Of a stretch of DNA of 64,000 bases, positions 62,335-64,000 are shown in pieces (the first letter of the stretch is position 1; each line of letters opens with the position of its first letter). Made by a program: the position numbers and the translations under genes. The DNA is from JAGQVA01 sp041391725 (GTDB lineage Bacteria; Bacteroidota; Bacteroidia; J057): the NCBI GenBank assembly GCA_041391725.1, contig JAWKNL010000004.1:248001-312000 (forward strand), in the 5' to 3' direction. A model generated the notes under the pieces. That model made no database searches. It was given only the letters and a program-made list of their open reading frames with translations, and was not told the origin of the DNA.

Positions 62335-62450
62335 TCGAGATCCATGTCTTCCAGCGGACTGCGCAGTTTCTCTTCCGCGTCTTTCCGCACATGAAAGTGA
62401 CGCTCGTCGTTCAGACCGTAAATAACCAGTCCCGGGGATTTCGCTTTCGC
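62335..62450 (-). pseudogene. C-terminal fragment of an unrecognised gene
   Basis: The minus frame just after the integrase-remnant stop (62451-62453) reads about 38 residues, AKAKSPGLVIYGLNDERHFH and onward to the acidic end EDMDLEDI, closing with TAG at 62335-62337. It looks like natural protein, but there is no start, and I do not recognise the family. It may be a gene tail left by a deletion. Confidence 0.35.
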
Positions 62451-62815
62451 TCAATACCTAGGTTTATAAATTTGCTGATATTTCTTCAACATTCCAAATA
62501 TTTTGTCTGATAGTATCACATATCTATCCTTCTTTCCTTTCCCAGCTGCATGAATATTTGTTTTCTGTCAACCAACAGATCATCGAGCCGCACATTTACC
62601 GATTCGCTGAGCCGTAAACCCGCAGAATATATCAGAGAAAGAATACATCGGTGTTTGAGGTTTTTTACCGAGGTCAACAATTTCTGTACCTCCTCTTCGC
62701 TCAAAACCTCGGGTAACTGATCTGCTCTGCGGGGGCGCAGGTCATAAAATTGTCGCTCCTGTACCGTGTCCAGTAACAGCCTTCCTCATGGTTGTATTTA
62801 ATGATGTATTGCGAA
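62451..62815 (-). pseudogene. Truncated, frameshifted tyrosine recombinase
   Basis: Pieces of a phage-type integrase appear on the minus strand. From right to left: IKYNHEEGCY in one frame, then RQFYDLRPRRADQLPEVLSEEEVQ and YSAGLRLSESVNVRLDDL in another, matching the start of the catalytic domain with its first Arg, then after a frame change at a AAAGGAAAGAA stretch GKGKKDRYVILSDKIFGM and YQQIYKPRY, ending in a stop at 62451. The C-terminal H-x-x-R and Tyr parts are missing. It is a decayed, non-functional integrase, compatible with an old mobile-element visit. Confidence 0.75.
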
Positions 62816-63032
62816 TTGCGTAGTATCGCTCAAAGACGCATTGCGCGTTTGAGTCGAAATAGTGATATACAAGCTCTGTCTTTTGTTGCGTCCCGCAATG
62901 GAAAAAAATTGCAAAAGGTAAATTTTAGCTATCCAATCGACACTGAAGTAGCAACCGCCTGCCTTTTCCTATTGTTTCTTTCCGGAAAAGTCCGATATTT
63001 TCGGCATTGTTACACCTTAATAGCCCCTGCTG
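62816..63032. other. Intergenic region before the HGSNAT-like gene
   Basis: This 217-base stretch between the integrase remnant and the final gene is AT-rich toward its right end and presumably contains the downstream promoter. It holds several GCG-rich repeats (TTGCGAATTGCG, TTGCGCG) without a clear secondary structure. No gene is visible. Confidence 0.5.
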
Positions 63033-64000
63033 ATGTCTAATCCGCTGTCAAAACGCCTGATCTCCCTCGATGTGTTCCGCGGCCTTACCATAGCTGGTAT
63101 GATCGTTGTCAACGACGCCGGCTCCTGGCAACATATCTATGCCCCGCTCGGACACGCTTCCTGGCACGGAGTCACGCCCACCGATTTTGTATTCCCCTTC
63201 TTCCTCTTTATCGTCGGGGTTTCTATCGTGCTGGCTTACTCCCGTATCCTCAAAGACAACCCGCCCATGGGGCAGCTTTCCCGCAAAATCATCACCCGCA
63301 CCGCTATTATCTTCGGCCTCGGGATATTTCTCTCCCTCTGGCCGCATTTCAATTTCGCCAATATCCGCCTGCCGGGTGTGCTCCAGCGCATCGCCCTCGT
63401 TTTCCTCGCCTGCTCGTTTATTTTCCTGAAAACCAACTGGAAAACCCAGGCATGGATCGCAGGCATTCTCCTCGTCGGCTACTGGCTCGCCATGGCCCTG
63501 ATCCCCGTGCCCATTGACGAAACGATTTCCACCGCCATCGCCACCGGACAGGTCAACTCCCGCCACGGTATGATCGATATCGGCCCCCTCCGCCAGATTT
63601 CAGATAACTTTATCGCCGCCAACCTCGAGCCCGGTACCAATCTGGAAGCGTGGATAGACCGCCTCGTGCTGCCATTCCGGATATATCAATATACCTGGGA
63701 TCCCGAAGGTGTATTCAGTACCTTGCCCGCCATCGGAACCGGACTTACCGGTATGCTCGCAGGTGCTCTCCTTATCAGCAAACACAAACCCGAGAAAAAA
63801 GTCATTGGCCTGATGATCGGCGGTTTCCTCGCCATGACCTTCGGCAATGTCTGGGATTGGTTTTTCCCCTTCAACAAAAATCTCTGGACCAGCAGTTATG
63901 TCATGTACACCTCCGGCCTCGCCTCCATGACCCTCGGATTTTTCTACTGGTATATCGATGTTCTGGAAAGAGATCATTACACCTATGTCTTTAAGGTATT
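63033..64000 (+). CDS. DUF5009/HGSNAT-like membrane acetyltransferase, 5' part
   Basis: The ATG at 63033 opens a frame that runs to the right edge, giving at least 322 residues. The N-terminus RLISLDVFRGLTIAGMIVVN and the PTDFVFPFFLFIVGVS segment are typical of the DUF5009/heparan-alpha-glucosaminide N-acetyltransferase-like family, including the conserved Asp of LDVFRG and a His-containing loop. Several membrane helices follow (about 40-60, 85-105, 110-135, 220-240, 255-270). Relatives move an acetyl group across the membrane onto sugars. Codon use and the Bacteroidota-like context argue for a core gene. The C-terminus is outside the window. Confidence 0.9.
   Translation, partial: MSNPLSKRLISLDVFRGLTIAGMIVVNDAGSWQHIYAPLGHASWHGVTPTDFVFPFFLFIVGVSIVLAYSRILKDNPPMGQLSRKIITRTAIIFGLGIFLSLWPHFNFANIRLPGVLQRIALVFLACSFIFLKTNWKTQAWIAGILLVGYWLAMALIPVPIDETISTAIATGQVNSRHGMIDIGPLRQISDNFIAANLEPGTNLEAWIDRLVLPFRIYQYTWDPEGVFSTLPAIGTGLTGMLAGALLISKHKPEKKVIGLMIGGFLAMTFGNVWDWFFPFNKNLWTSSYVMYTSGLASMTLGFFYWYIDVLERDHYTYVFKV

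Noticed and set aside
62816..63032. Integron attC-like sites beside the integrase remnant
   Set aside because: GCG-rich repeats are present, but no attC-type paired arms or cassette structure is visible and the recombinase is not IntI-like enough to claim it.
1..64000. tRNA or rRNA genes
   Set aside because: No T-loop-like GGTTCGAATCC or rRNA segment was noticed on either strand; this was by eye and not exhaustive.

Overview
The window reads as chromosomal DNA of a Bacteroidota bacterium. The evidence is family content: a DUF3810 protein, a DUF6157 protein, TonB-C-domain proteins, a SASA esterase, an outer-membrane L-type-lectin-like protein, many short lipoproteins with a Cys lipobox, and starts mostly without a strong Shine-Dalgarno. 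The abundance of Ser/Thr kinase-type signalling suggests a Saprospiria- or Cytophagia-like member, but that is inference. No rRNA, tRNA or CRISPR array was seen.

Region 1 (1-13118) is the most unusual part. A tight plus-strand run encodes an unrecognised protein (cut by the left edge), a 3-TM membrane protein, a tubulin/FtsZ-like GTPase, a large actin/Hsp70-like ATPase, a PP2C phosphatase and a second protein that looks like a degenerate actin-like fold. It converges on a 1467-residue membrane Ser/Thr kinase with an 11-residue repeat array, several membrane segments and C-terminal SH3-like domains. Two NTPase cytoskeletal folds plus a kinase/phosphatase pair suggest a phospho-regulated filament or envelope-remodelling system. 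Related parts occur elsewhere in the window: an actin-like/pseudokinase fusion (20323-22800), a RanBP2-type zinc-finger membrane protein (34184-35284) and a kinase whose catalytic Asp is Asn (49658-51472).

Region 2 (13247-42386) is mostly metabolic and envelope functions: amidohydrolase lipoprotein, CDF metal exporter, two esterase/serine hydrolases, EcsC protein, trans-sulfuration enzyme, TonB-like protein, gnd-zwf pair, a (frameshifted) DUF2975 plus Xre pair, CPBP protease, CE2-type esterase, a REC-PAS-LOV histidine kinase, an ECF sigma factor with a SnoaL-like tail, a ferritin-VIT (MbfA-like) iron transporter, sialate O-acetylesterase, M19 dipeptidase and adenosylhomocysteinase with a clear intrinsic terminator.

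Region 3 (42597-49014) is a minus-strand cluster of sulfatase, SRPBCC protein, thiolase and a fused enoyl-CoA hydratase/3-hydroxyacyl-CoA dehydrogenase that is broken by several clustered indels. A polysaccharide deacetylase with a similarly broken N-terminus follows.

Region 4 (49036-59024) holds the kinase pair, a Tat-exported sugar isomerase-like protein, a lectin-like protein, a DUF4143 AAA ATPase behind a perfect palindrome, several small exported proteins and a DEAD-box helicase. Region 5 (59025-63032) is a decayed, mobile-element-rich stretch: an ATPase remnant beside a 47-bp palindrome, tandem repeats, DUF6157, an IS66-family element with 15-bp terminal inverted repeats that interrupts a small gene, and a frameshifted tyrosine recombinase. 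A DUF5009/HGSNAT-like membrane protein runs off the right edge.

At least five coding regions carry apparent frameshifts (near 6460, 26575, 44156-44330, 48185-48255, 61420, plus the integrase). Some sit at homopolymers and may be sequence errors; the two clustered ones are harder to explain that way.
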